From Diplonema japonicum (lineage: Eukaryota; Euglenozoa; Diplonemea; Diplonemida; Diplonemidae), in assembly GCA_964019335.1 (NCBI GenBank), contig OZ025673.1:248001-312000 (forward strand): a DNA stretch of 64,000 nucleotides, in the 5' to 3' direction. This document shows, one piece after another, positions 10,137 through 19,035 of this stretch. Numbering within the stretch: the stretch's first letter is position 1; every line of letters starts with the position of its first letter. Made by a program: the position numbers and the translations under genes. A model generated the notes under the pieces. That model did no database searches, was not told the origin of the DNA, and worked only from the letters and a program-made list of their open reading frames with translations.

Positions 10137-11696
10137 TCAAGCGGACCCAGCCTTCGGTGGCAGGTGTCCCGTTGTTTTGTCGTTCTTGTCGAGCGTCTTC
10201 TCCTTTTCCTCTTTTTCCTTCTCGTTGGCGACCTGCAGCTTCCGCAGTTCTTCGTTCCTTGCCACAAGCTCCAAATCGTGCCTCGACAGCATTTCCTGCC
10301 ACTTGTTCTGCCTGTACTCCGCCACCTCGTGCTCTCTCATCTTTTCCCGCTCGGAGGGCGGCGTGACCAAATCGAACTCAATAGCGTCGTTCATAGTAAT
10401 ATTCCCTGCTGGCCGCGAGGTCTTGAAGAAAGACGGTTTGGAAAGAGACGCTGATGACCCCTTGATGGACCCGTGCAGGGTGAGCGCTGTGGGAATGGCC
10501 CGGTTAATAGAGTACTTCACTATGATGAACGCGGCAGCAGCGTCCCACAGAACAGAGAAGGACAGGTACTTACCCATGACGATTAAAGGCTCCTCGCTTC
10601 TTTCGTAAAATGTATGCCCTACCAAGAAAAAAGTGCAGGCAAACTTTAACGGCGCGAGTCGTAAATTCGTGTTGGCAGCAAAACGGAGCGCAAGCTCACG
10701 GGGGTTCTCGGTCAGGTTTTTGTACAAAATATCATGCGGCTGTACTGCCAAATGTCTCCAATGCTTGGTGAAGGTCAAGAATGTCGCTCCAAACACCGCC
10801 ATTGCGATAAACCTGGAAAAAAACTGGTTCCCGTCCATTAGTTTGTGTGCGGCATTGACATCGGGGGCCAGCTTTAAAGTGGCATTGTTCAACGTCACTG
10901 AAAAACCGTTCTCTGTGATGTCGATGTCCCCGTTGGAAGATGTTATAGGGAGCCCGTTTGTCGCTTTCATCAAAGCCTTCCTCCATTGTTGGATAGATGG
11001 GTTTTCCGGGTTCACCACGGGCTTTGCATCGGGGTCCTTCTCTACATTGAAACAGTACTCTAGAGGAAATTTGACCCCCCACCAGGCAGAGTACATCACC
11101 CATGGAAACATGGTTCTTGCGTACAGAGCGCCGCCTTGTGCCCTCATTGAGGCAGAGAGCTCTAATTCACGAAATGGTTTGCACTCTTCCATCGCTGATG
11201 CGTGCATGTATTTTGTTGCATCCATCCATGCTTTCATGGCTCCTAGAACACCGTTTTTTTTTGTGTAAAACGGGCGTTCTGTTAATTCGTAATCGGTTGC
11301 TTTTATACCGCCGTTTGGCATGTATATTTTTTCGGTTTCGAGTGAATTGTCTGATTTTAGTAAGGTGCTCCAGACTCCTCCTGACGGGAAGTGGACTGCG
11401 TAAACGAAGCAGTCGCCAGTTCGTATGTCCAGGCAGGAGTACACCCGGTGGGAGGGGGACTTGTACAAGATCTTCTCGGAGAGGTACAGGTCTTCGCCCC
11501 ATCTTCTGTGGAGGGTGTTTCTCGCCAAGCCGTCGATAACGTTCTCCTTCCGTACCCCGTAGAGGTGCCACATGACGGCCCCTGTTGTGGACAATGAGGC
11601 GAATAGAAGCCCCGTTTCAAAGGTCAGACGATACAAGCGGTCGGTGGCTGTGTCCGCATTTGTTGTGAATATCTTCCGCCACCAGAATCTTGACAT
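10137..11696 (-). CDS. Unknown multi-pass membrane protein (519 aa)
   Basis: Not recognised. About four hydrophobic segments are visible, at roughly residues 30-48 (LLFASLSTTGAVMWHLYGV), 305-322 (FIAMAVFGATFLTF), 365-382 (LKFACTFFLVGHTFY) and 400-420 (SVLWDAAAAFIIVKYSI). Between the first two lies a long soluble domain rich in aromatic residues. A charged C-terminal tail of about 90 residues contains a coiled-coil-like stretch (about 465-505). The basic, aromatic N-terminus (MSRFWWRKIF) could be a mitochondrial or ER anchor signal. The start is the first ATG after an A-run leader. The size and layout suggest a lineage-specific organelle membrane protein; function unknown. Confidence 0.8.
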   Translation of the reverse strand: MSRFWWRKIFTTNADTATDRLYRLTFETGLLFASLSTTGAVMWHLYGVRKENVIDGLARNTLHRRWGEDLYLSEKILYKSPSHRVYSCLDIRTGDCFVYAVHFPSGGVWSTLLKSDNSLETEKIYMPNGGIKATDYELTERPFYTKKNGVLGAMKAWMDATKYMHASAMEECKPFRELELSASMRAQGGALYARTMFPWVMYSAWWGVKFPLEYCFNVEKDPDAKPVVNPENPSIQQWRKALMKATNGLPITSSNGDIDITENGFSVTLNNATLKLAPDVNAAHKLMDGNQFFSRFIAMAVFGATFLTFTKHWRHLAVQPHDILYKNLTENPRELALRFAANTNLRLAPLKFACTFFLVGHTFYERSEEPLIVMGKYLSFSVLWDAAAAFIIVKYSINRAIPTALTLHGSIKGSSASLSKPSFFKTSRPAGNITMNDAIEFDLVTPPSEREKMREHEVAEYRQNKWQEMLSRHDLELVARNEELRKLQVANEKEKEEKEKTLDKNDKTTGHLPPKAGSA

Positions 11697-11810
11697 TTTT
11701 TTTTTCCTTCTTTTTTTTTTTTTTTTCCTTTGTTCACAATTTGAAAGAAAACGAGGGGTAGAAAAAAAAAAAAAAAGAAAAAAAAAACTGTACACAAAAA
11801 AATAAGATAA

Positions 11811-13591
11811 CCCCTAAACGCCCGGAGCCTATCTACGGTACCCCCCCATTTTCGTTGTTGCTTTAAATACTCAAAAAAAGGGCAGCATGCAACCATAGGA
11901 AGGTGCAAGGAAAGGGTAAACGGTACTAAAACTTTCAATTCCAGGTGCCAGATTCAGATGAGAACACTTAACTATGTGTGTAAGAGGGGGATTGAAGGTG
12001 TACTTTTTATGTCCGATTTTGGGGGGTCTTGTCGTGGGGGGTCCGTGGAGTTATGGCTGGGCTAAATAGGGCAGCATTCAGCCCTATTTGGTGCCCTGAA
12101 CTCTAGGATTGAGGTCAGTCTGGAGACTTTTTGGGGCTGTGGGATGAAAAAAGCAACTTGTGAGTTTTCTTTCCAGCTGGGGTAGCATGCAAGGGTAAAA
12201 AACACGTTTTGCATAAGGGGGTTTTGCAACAGGGGCACCACGTTTGCACCTTCTTCCCGCACCCAGGAACAGCATAGAGCACCCTCCTCACCTTCGTTCC
12301 GTTCATCATGGTCTCGGAGGTGTGATTTAGGGTCAAATCGAGACGTTTTGGGTATTTCTGAGTGAGGGAATCCTCATTGCTAGCGTGTTTGCGCTTGGGG
12401 GTCGGTGACGGTGTTGGGGTGTGTGCTATCGGTTTTTGGGGCATGGGTGAGAAGCTTGCCAACAAGTTCTTCTTTGAAGCTCGGGAAGCCATAATCTTTG
12501 CCACATTCCTTGCTCTTCTTCCAGATTATGGAGGAGTTGGCAACACAGCTTTCCAGGACCCAATAAAAAACAACCATGGTCCACTTCCGGGTTTTCATAT
12601 GCCGAACTCCAGTCCCCTGGAGCTGGTCTTGCCGGTCAGGGGTCGACAGCAAACCCTTAGGAGTCGACAGTACGCATGACTAGGTCCTGTGTTGTGGACT
12701 TCTTGCTGAAAATGTTGAAATTCGCCAGGTAACCGTTTTATGAGTCGCATGTAGCGATTACCTTGATGCCCACCGAGTTGCTTTTTCGTGGTGCCATGAC
12801 TTTTATTGTTGTCGGGATAACACTGTCGTCAACAGACAACCACTTGCCAGGGGTCCGCACAGTCCTACACCGGTTGACAATGATGTCAAGAAACCTGCGC
12901 ATGAGGTGCAGTTTCAGGCCTTCCAAATGTTTTCCAGGTTGTCAAAGGTGAGGTAGCGCTGTATGTCAACGAATCGGTTTGCTCATTTTCTCAAAAGCCG
13001 GGATGGTTAAATTAGAATTTGTTGTCCAGTAGCTCTTCATGTTCGGTGCCGAGCGTAAACCCATTAACAGGACCAACCCAAGCCAAATTTTGTACTCTGG
13101 GATGGAAAGATTCAGATCCCGCTGTTTTTTTGAACCGAAACGACCGTTCGTGGAAGAAACTATGAGCTCAAGTACCGCGTGTGTAAAAAAAAAGATTAAA
13201 AACACCCTCCTCATTGGTCGCTTCACCTAGAGGTGTCCTAAGCCCACCTTTTTACGGAAATGATATGTTTCGGGCCTTTGGGAGTATTTCTCCCACCCAA
13301 GCATCGTTTCCGGCCCCTCTTTGACCGCCTCATCGTCTTTTTCTTCTTTTTCTGACCAGTCGGGGGAGACTCACGTTTTCGCTGCTATTTTGACCATCTG
13401 ATTTCATTTTAAGCCAACCCTGCCGGTTTCAATAAAAACAAAACTTTTAACACAAAATGTAGTTCCAAGACAAAATAAACCGCGCAACAATGCCATATTT
13501 TGAAGTCCAGGGGCCGTGTTCAAAAAAAAGTACTTAGCGAAAAAGCAAATTTTGAAATAAGGACAAAAACGTCCGCGCGGGCGTTTAGGGG
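11811..13591 (-). mobile_element. piggyBac-superfamily DNA transposon, decayed
   Basis: A 1781-bp element bounded by perfect 14-bp inverted repeats CCCCTAAACGCCCG (11811-11824 and 13578-13591). The right end is followed by TTAA, the piggyBac target site, and the left end is preceded by ATAA, one change from TTAA. Its minus strand encodes recognisable piggyBac transposase pieces in broken frames. A hairpin (AAATAGGGC…GCCCTATTT) lies in the left sub-terminal region at about 12064-12090. The element sits between the 519-aa membrane-protein gene and the zinc-ribbon gene, ending 21 bp from the stop codon of the latter. Confidence 0.85.
12115..13410 (-). pseudogene. Broken piggyBac transposase
   Basis: Read along the minus strand, fragments match the DDE_Tnp_1_7 family in order. 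13226-12966 has 'FLIFFFTHAVLELIVSSTN' and 'GLVLLMGL…YW', the N-terminal catalytic-core region. 12926-12738 has 'GKWLSVDDSVIP' and 'GIKVIATCDS', around the first catalytic Asp. 12652-12540 has 'MKTRKWTMVVFYWVLESCVANSS', the late catalytic region. 12504-12115 holds a Lys-rich stretch and the C-terminal Cys-rich zinc domain (CGKKVQTWCPCCKTPLC…CFLPLH). Stops and frameshifts between fragments mean it is not expressible as one protein. Confidence 0.8.
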
Positions 13592-13616
13592 TTAATAAAA
13601 AAAAAAAAAATCGTTT

Positions 13617-13982
13617 TTAGTATTTTTCTATCAGTTTTTTTCTATTGGGGGTTTTTGTGTTGTCGACTACGTCCCACGGTGCCACTGGTGAGCACGCCAT
13701 TCGCTGGCTGCTCTCGAAGTGATTTTTTTTTACTGTGTGGCGTCGCTGTGGGGACCGGCTAGAAGGGGGTCGGGCAAAGGCCGTCGATGCTGAGGCCACA
13801 GAGGTGCGGTGTTGTTGTTGTTGTTGTTGTGGATAATAACAGTCTTCCTGCAAAACTTCTCTTCTGAAGCCGTCTTCTGGGACCCTCCAACCACACTTCA
13901 TACAAAACACAGCCTCCCCACCACCATACCACCTGCTGCCGCATTTTCCACAGAAGTTGGGGGCGTCTCGCATTCGCTCCAT
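13617..13982 (-). CDS. Small zinc-ribbon protein
   Basis: A 121-residue protein with an N-terminal CxxC…CxxC pair (FCGKCGSRWYGGGEAVFCMKCG, residues 11-32), typical of a zinc ribbon. A poly-Gln run (about 52-57), encoded by a CAA repeat, and a Ser/Arg-rich disordered tail follow. No enzyme domain is present. Zinc ribbons of this size usually mediate protein or nucleic-acid contact; the partner is unknown. Its stop lies only 21 bp from the end of the piggyBac element, so the element inserted into its 3' flank. Confidence 0.7.
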   Translation of the reverse strand: MERMRDAPNFCGKCGSRWYGGGEAVFCMKCGWRVPEDGFRREVLQEDCYYPQQQQQQHRTSVASASTAFARPPSSRSPQRRHTVKKNHFESSQRMACSPVAPWDVVDNTKTPNRKKLIEKY

Positions 13983-14189
13983 TATTTTCTCTCACCCCCT
14001 CCAACCCCTGAAAATTATATATTCTTAAAATAATACAACAGAAAAAAAAAAATAAAATAAGGGGGTCTAAAAAAATATAATAAAAAAAATAAAAATAAAA
14101 AACGTGGATGTAACACAACGAAAACGCACTCTCTTTTTTTTTTTTTATATTTTTTTTTTGAAAATTACCCCCTTTTTTCTATTTGTCTT

Positions 14190-15635
14190 TTAAACACCAA
14201 CAAATACGACGAAAAAAGCAGCGGTGAGGAGGAAGAACACGATCGCGATGGGAACCCACCAACCAGGGCCTCCCTTGTAGTACCACAGGGAGAGCGTGGA
14301 GGGGGAGACACCAAGAGAGTAGGCTATGAGAACAAGCTGGTTGACAACCGTGATTTTAACACATCCATGCTTGGTCCACCGTCTTGAAGAGGTCACAACA
14401 AACTGCTGCGCGGTCACAATATGCCCCGCAGCTCGGAGACGCGAGGTCAGCTCCAGGTCTTCAAGAAGAGGGTAATCCTCGCGAACACCCCCTATCCTTT
14501 CGAGAACATGCTTGGCGACAAAAATCGACTGATCGCCATAAGGGATCTCCCTGTGAACAGACCTGGCATTGGCACCCTTTACAACAATATTTAACATGCA
14601 AGTTGAAGTATCCAAAGCAAGACGGAAAGCGCCTCCCGAAACGCCAGGGGTTCGGATAATCCCGACAACAGTTTCATCAAAACCATCTGGGAGGACAGTG
14701 TCGGCGTGGACCATCATGACTATGTCGCAGTCGGTCGCCCTGATGCCTGTTGAGATCTGAAGCCCGCGGCCTTTACCGGACGATACGAATTTAATAGGGA
14801 TCGAATCGTGGTTTTTCTGGAGGGTTGCTACTGTTGCTGGTGTGTCGTCTGATGACCCGCCGTCGGAAAATGTAATGATTAAGTTTTCCGGGTGCGCTGC
14901 TGCAGATATCCACCTCGGAACCCGTTCTGCTAGGTTGCCTGCTTCGTTGAGTGTTGGTACTATGATACCGATTTTCGGGGATTTCAAACATCTTATCGAC
15001 ACACCCGTTGCTTTGGAAAAAACGTCCAGTTCTTGAATGGTATCGACGTCAGATAAAAGGTTTCCGATGAGCTTGCATTGCACGCCAGCGTTGCTTGCTG
15101 CTTGGAGCTGTTCATCACAAACTGTTTCGGTCCCCCAGTTGATGTTCGGAATTGTGTTTGTGAAGAGTTTTTCTATGGTTTCCGGTGTGTGGGTTGACAG
15201 GCCTACTAGAACGTACCCGCCATCTAAAGCGCCTTGAATAACCATTGGGGAGTGTTCTAACTCGTTGAAAGCATTTTCGATGATAGTTTGATCGATGTCT
15301 GGGATGTCAGCTCCGACTACAATGACCTTGCCTGCGCCTTCAGAGAAGGCGGATACGAAGGCTGCCGTGATTTTTTCGCCCAGGCCGCCAGGAGCCTGTT
15401 CTTTTAGCGTCACGGTGCTGGTGCGGTCCATCCAGTATTTCATTTTTTCTAAGTCGCCCCCCGCGTACCACAGCTCGACGCTTGCGGCTATGTTGCTTGT
15501 TTCTCTTAAGAGCTTTTCTGTCATTGTTGTCTGGCAGTAGGCCGCGCCACCGTCCCCGACAGCTGGAATTAATCTAGTTTTTGCTTTGCCTGGCACAGGG
15601 TACCTGCTGAACAGCGCTACTCGGTTGTCGGACAT
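14190..15635 (-). CDS. Fused TIGR04282-TIGR04283 arsenosugar-type glycosyltransferase
   Basis: A 481-residue fusion of two enzymes that bacteria encode as separate, usually adjacent genes. Residues 1-205 match TIGR04282/DUF2064, a nucleotidyltransferase-like fold: FSRYPVPGKAKTRL at the start, GADIPD near 108 and GALDGGYVLVGL near 137. Residues 222-440 match TIGR04283, a family 2 glycosyltransferase: IVPTLNEAGNLAERV, the FSDGGSSDDT nucleotide-binding motif and the DXD-like HADTVLP. A C-terminal hydrophobic segment (about 456-478) suggests membrane anchoring. In bacteria these families occur near radical-SAM ArsS-type proteins and are annotated with arsenosugar biosynthesis; the reaction of the fused protein is inferred. 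No radical-SAM or arsenic-methyltransferase gene is adjacent. Bacterial origin by transfer is likely. The ATG directly follows 15 A residues. Confidence 0.85.
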   Translation of the reverse strand: MSDNRVALFSRYPVPGKAKTRLIPAVGDGGAAYCQTTMTEKLLRETSNIAASVELWYAGGDLEKMKYWMDRTSTVTLKEQAPGGLGEKITAAFVSAFSEGAGKVIVVGADIPDIDQTIIENAFNELEHSPMVIQGALDGGYVLVGLSTHTPETIEKLFTNTIPNINWGTETVCDEQLQAASNAGVQCKLIGNLLSDVDTIQELDVFSKATGVSIRCLKSPKIGIIVPTLNEAGNLAERVPRWISAAAHPENLIITFSDGGSSDDTPATVATLQKNHDSIPIKFVSSGKGRGLQISTGIRATDCDIVMMVHADTVLPDGFDETVVGIIRTPGVSGGAFRLALDTSTCMLNIVVKGANARSVHREIPYGDQSIFVAKHVLERIGGVREDYPLLEDLELTSRLRAAGHIVTAQQFVVTSSRRWTKHGCVKITVVNQLVLIAYSLGVSPSTLSLWYYKGGPGWWVPIAIVFFLLTAAFFVVFVGV

Positions 15636-16239
15636 TTTTTTTTTTTTTTTCCTTCCTTAAAAGAAAAAAAAATTATTGGGACATTTTGACGAACAAAGAG
15701 AAAAAAAAAATCATAAACCGAAACAGACAGGATAAAAAAAAAGGGGGGGTGATATGGGTGGGGAACTGGGAGGGGAGGGGGGGGGGGGGGGGGGGGTCAT
15801 TACTTTACTTTTTTCTTTTTTTTTTATAGAAGGCTTCCGCACTCTTTTTTTTTTTATTTGTTGGAAAATCCTGTTTTTTTTTTTTGGGTAATTTCGTGGC
15901 CGTGCTGCCCAGTTGAAGTGTTTTTTTTTTTTTTCTTCTTATTTTCTTTTTAAAAATCAGATCTTTTTGAAACATTTTTTTTTTTTTTTTGGGCCATACC
16001 TATATTAGATGGGAACGAAAAAAAAAAGTCAACTACTTTTTTCTTCTCATTTTTTGCGCCGTGTGGTTCCTCATTTTCTCTTTTTTTTTTTTTTGACCTT
16101 GCTTTCGCCTCGGGTCAAAAAAAATATACAACCACCTGGTGCAAATAAAAAGCACTTTTTTCTGTCATAAACTATGGCATAAGGGGTGGGGTGGGGGGGG
16201 GGGGGGGGGGTATCGAAGGTGAGACAAAAACGTTTTCTT

Positions 16240-16379
16240 TTTAGTTTTGCGAAAAAGAAACTGCATTCTAAAGGGCTCTTGACCACATATTCCCATCCAC
16301 AATACCCAACGGTGAGGGAGGGTAATTTTTTTTGGGTCTTGACAACTTTAGAGTGCATTCTTTTTTCGCAAAACTAAAC
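16240..16379. repeat. Foldback inverted repeat
   Basis: The left arm at 16240-16284 begins TTTAGTTTTGCGAAAAAG. The right arm at 16333-16379 ends with its reverse complement, CTTTTTTCGCAAAACTAAA-like. The arms share about 45 bp with a few mismatches and enclose a loop of about 48 bp. Weaker pairing continues outwards (GTGAGACAAA against GTGAGGCAAA). It could be a MITE or another hairpin-forming element. Confidence 0.7.
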
Positions 16380-16906
16380 TAAGAAAAAAGAGGGGGACAC
16401 GTTTGCCTCACTTTTAACGGGGGGGTGCTTGAGGAGAAAACGGCAACTGGGGACGGTTTGGGGTAAGTAGAGTAGACTTTGGTTTTTTTCTTTTTGTTCT
16501 CTCTCTTTTTTTTTGTTTTTTTTTATTTTTATTTTTATTTTTTGTTCTTTTTTGTTCTCACCACAGTGCCATTTTGGTATTTTCTTTTTTTTTTTGGGAT
16601 TGCATCAAAAAAAAAAAATATTTCGATCAGAAAGGAATTTTATCGATAAGATCTTTTTTTTTTTTTTCTTTTTTTTTTTTTTTGTATGTGTCACCTCGCC
16701 ACTTCCCCAGGGACAAAAATTATTATCTTTTTCATTTATTATTTGAAACCTGTCCCATTATATCAGCAAGGGGGCCGCATGATCAGGACACCGCTTGTGT
16801 CACTCAAGGCGCTAGACAAGCCAACCGTAAGTTGAAGTTCATAGACCCAGTTAAAAATGCCATCATGCAATTTAAAATAGAGCGAAAAAGAGAAGAGAAA
16901 AAAAAA

Positions 16907-16946
16907 TTCACTATGATAGGAACGAAGTGGTTAGTAACGGCCCGCC
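16907..16946 (+). repeat. A-tailed repeat, copy D
   Basis: Forty bases reading ATTCACTATGATAGGAACGA then AGTGGTTAGTAACGGCCCGC. They are nearly identical (two changes) to 42427-42465 and run into A in both copies. CGAAGTGGTTAGTAACG resembles the D-arm/box A region of Ser/Leu tRNAs. It is probably the end of a tRNA-derived SINE or another retroposed sequence. Confidence 0.55.
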
Positions 16947-18748
16947 AAAAAATGTTGTCGAATTTTTTTATAAAAAAAAATGAAAGCAGAAAGGAAAAGA
17001 AAAAAAAAAACAATTAAAAAAAAAGGGGGTAAATTTCAGCCCCCCAAAAACTGAGGCCTCCCTCTTTTTTTTTTTTCTTCCCCCTCTTTTAATCTTTTCT
17101 TTTTCTCTTTACAATCGCACTTGGCTCCACCTCCCATTGCGGGAGGGGATTACATAAAGGATCAGAGAATATCGCAACAGTTTCTTTTTTTTTTTTTAAT
17201 CTCCTTCTTTTGAAAAGCATGCATTACGATAGGCTAAGTTCGTGCTTCTTTTTTTTTTTTTTTTTAAAAACCCTCGCCACCTCAACAAAAAACACAAAAA
17301 ACCAACTTTTTGTGAACGGTGCTACCTTACGAAAAAAAAGTACAGAAATAGACCCCTTCCTTCTTTCTTGTTTGATTGTGTTCCCCCCCAGGAATCTACC
17401 TCCCTTTTAAGTATCGAAGCGTGGGCAGCAAACACACGGCAACTAGCAGGCATATTTAATGCACCCCTTCCCCCTCCCACCTATATTCTCAATACTCTTA
17501 TATACTAACTCTTTCTACTGCTCAAAAACAAAAAATGGGGGGGGGGCAACCAGTTTACATAAGACTTGACAAACCTTTTTTGTTTTGATTTTGAGAGACC
17601 AACTGGGAAAGAGGGTGGGGGGAGAAAAAAATCTGAAGGGGGAAAAAAAAAAGGGGGGAGGCTAAAACGAGCGTGGGACCTGCCCAACCCTGGAAGGTAG
17701 AAACAAGGGGATTGAGTCATGATGATAGGGAGGTGGCAACGTGTCATACAGGCTACATCCTTCTCGTTTTTCTCTTTTTTTTTTTTTTAATTTTTTTTTT
17801 GTTCCAGAGTTACATGTATGACAAAAGGAAAAGAAAGAAGGAAAATACAAGAAGAAGGAGAAAAAAAAAAGAGCCGGTAACTTGTTGTTTGTGCACAGCC
17901 GGGGGTTAACCTGTAGAAGGATAAGCCCAACAATGCTACCACTACTCTTTTTAGCACTAACAAAAAAAAAAAAAAACAGTGCTTTCGAAACGGTAAGGAA
18001 TCCCTTTGGCGCAATTCTTCACCCCCCCCCCATTTCTTTTTTTTCTTTGTTTTTTATTTTCTTTCTTTTAAAAAAAAAAAATAGCAACAGCGCCACTCCC
18101 AGAGCGGCAACACGAATCGAGAAATAGAATTCACCTAAAAAAGGCACGTTTAACTCTTTCTAACGAAACCGAAAAGCTAATCACAAATCGATTCCGCCTT
18201 GTTCTATAGAGAGGCATCCTTTCGGTAAAAAAAGGACAAAAAGAGGGCGAGAAATTTGCTTCGTGTTTTCTTTCTTCTTCTATATATATATCTATGTGAA
18301 AAGAAGGGTGGGGGAGGTGGGGAAACAACAAATACCCCCCTTTTTTTTCTTTCAAGATGCATAATCTTTGTTCTTCTTCTTCTTTTGTTTTTTTTTTGTA
18401 CCCTCCTGGAGTACCTTGATGTTTAGAATACTAGTATTAGAAAAGAAAAACACATTCTTTTTTTTTTCTTCTTTCTTTGATCTGAATAATAGCAAGTCAT
18501 CTATTGGGGGGGAACTGAAAAAAAATTCCCTCTTCCTCCAAGAAGCTGAAAAAAAAAAAAAAAAGAAAGGAAGAAAAAGCACACACTGTAAACTAAGAAA
18601 CCAAATCACTGGGAGAAACATTACCCCCAGAGGAGAAAAGAAGAAGAGAAAAAAAAGATTTCACTCCTTAAAAATAAGCCTCTTTTCTGCTTTGATAAGC
18701 AATTTGAAACAGCGAAAGGCAAATGCCAAACGGCACGATTCACAAAAG

Positions 18749-18781
<33 letters not shown>

Positions 18782-19035
18782 AATTTTCATATAAAAGATT
18801 TTCGCAAAAAATTTTCTCGGACTCTTTTTTTTTTTTTTTTGCAAGCGCACTCTAATATTTTCTTTGGTTTACAGCAGTACCCCCCCCCCCCCCCCCCCCC
18901 CCTCCATAAAAAAGGCAAAGAGCAAACGATCCTTTTTTTTTTTTTTACCATTTACTTTCAAAAGTAACAATATAAGGGAATGTGAGTGAATAGGGATGGG
19001 ATGGGGGGTGGGGGGGGAGAAAACTCAAAAAAACT

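Larger units (their letters stand above)
15636..19035. other. Low-complexity spacer
   Basis: Homopolymer-rich DNA with no supportable gene. It includes a foldback at about 16.2-16.4 kb and an A-tailed repeat at 16907, listed separately. Scattered non-repetitive patches at about 17.6-18.2 kb give short minus-strand frames between T and A runs that could be exons, but I cannot define splice sites that connect them. Confidence 0.55.

Noticed and set aside
16574..17017. 147-codon plus-strand frame
   Set aside because: Mostly poly-Phe and poly-Lys; the only ordered part overlaps the dispersed A-tailed repeat. It would also be the sole plus-strand gene.
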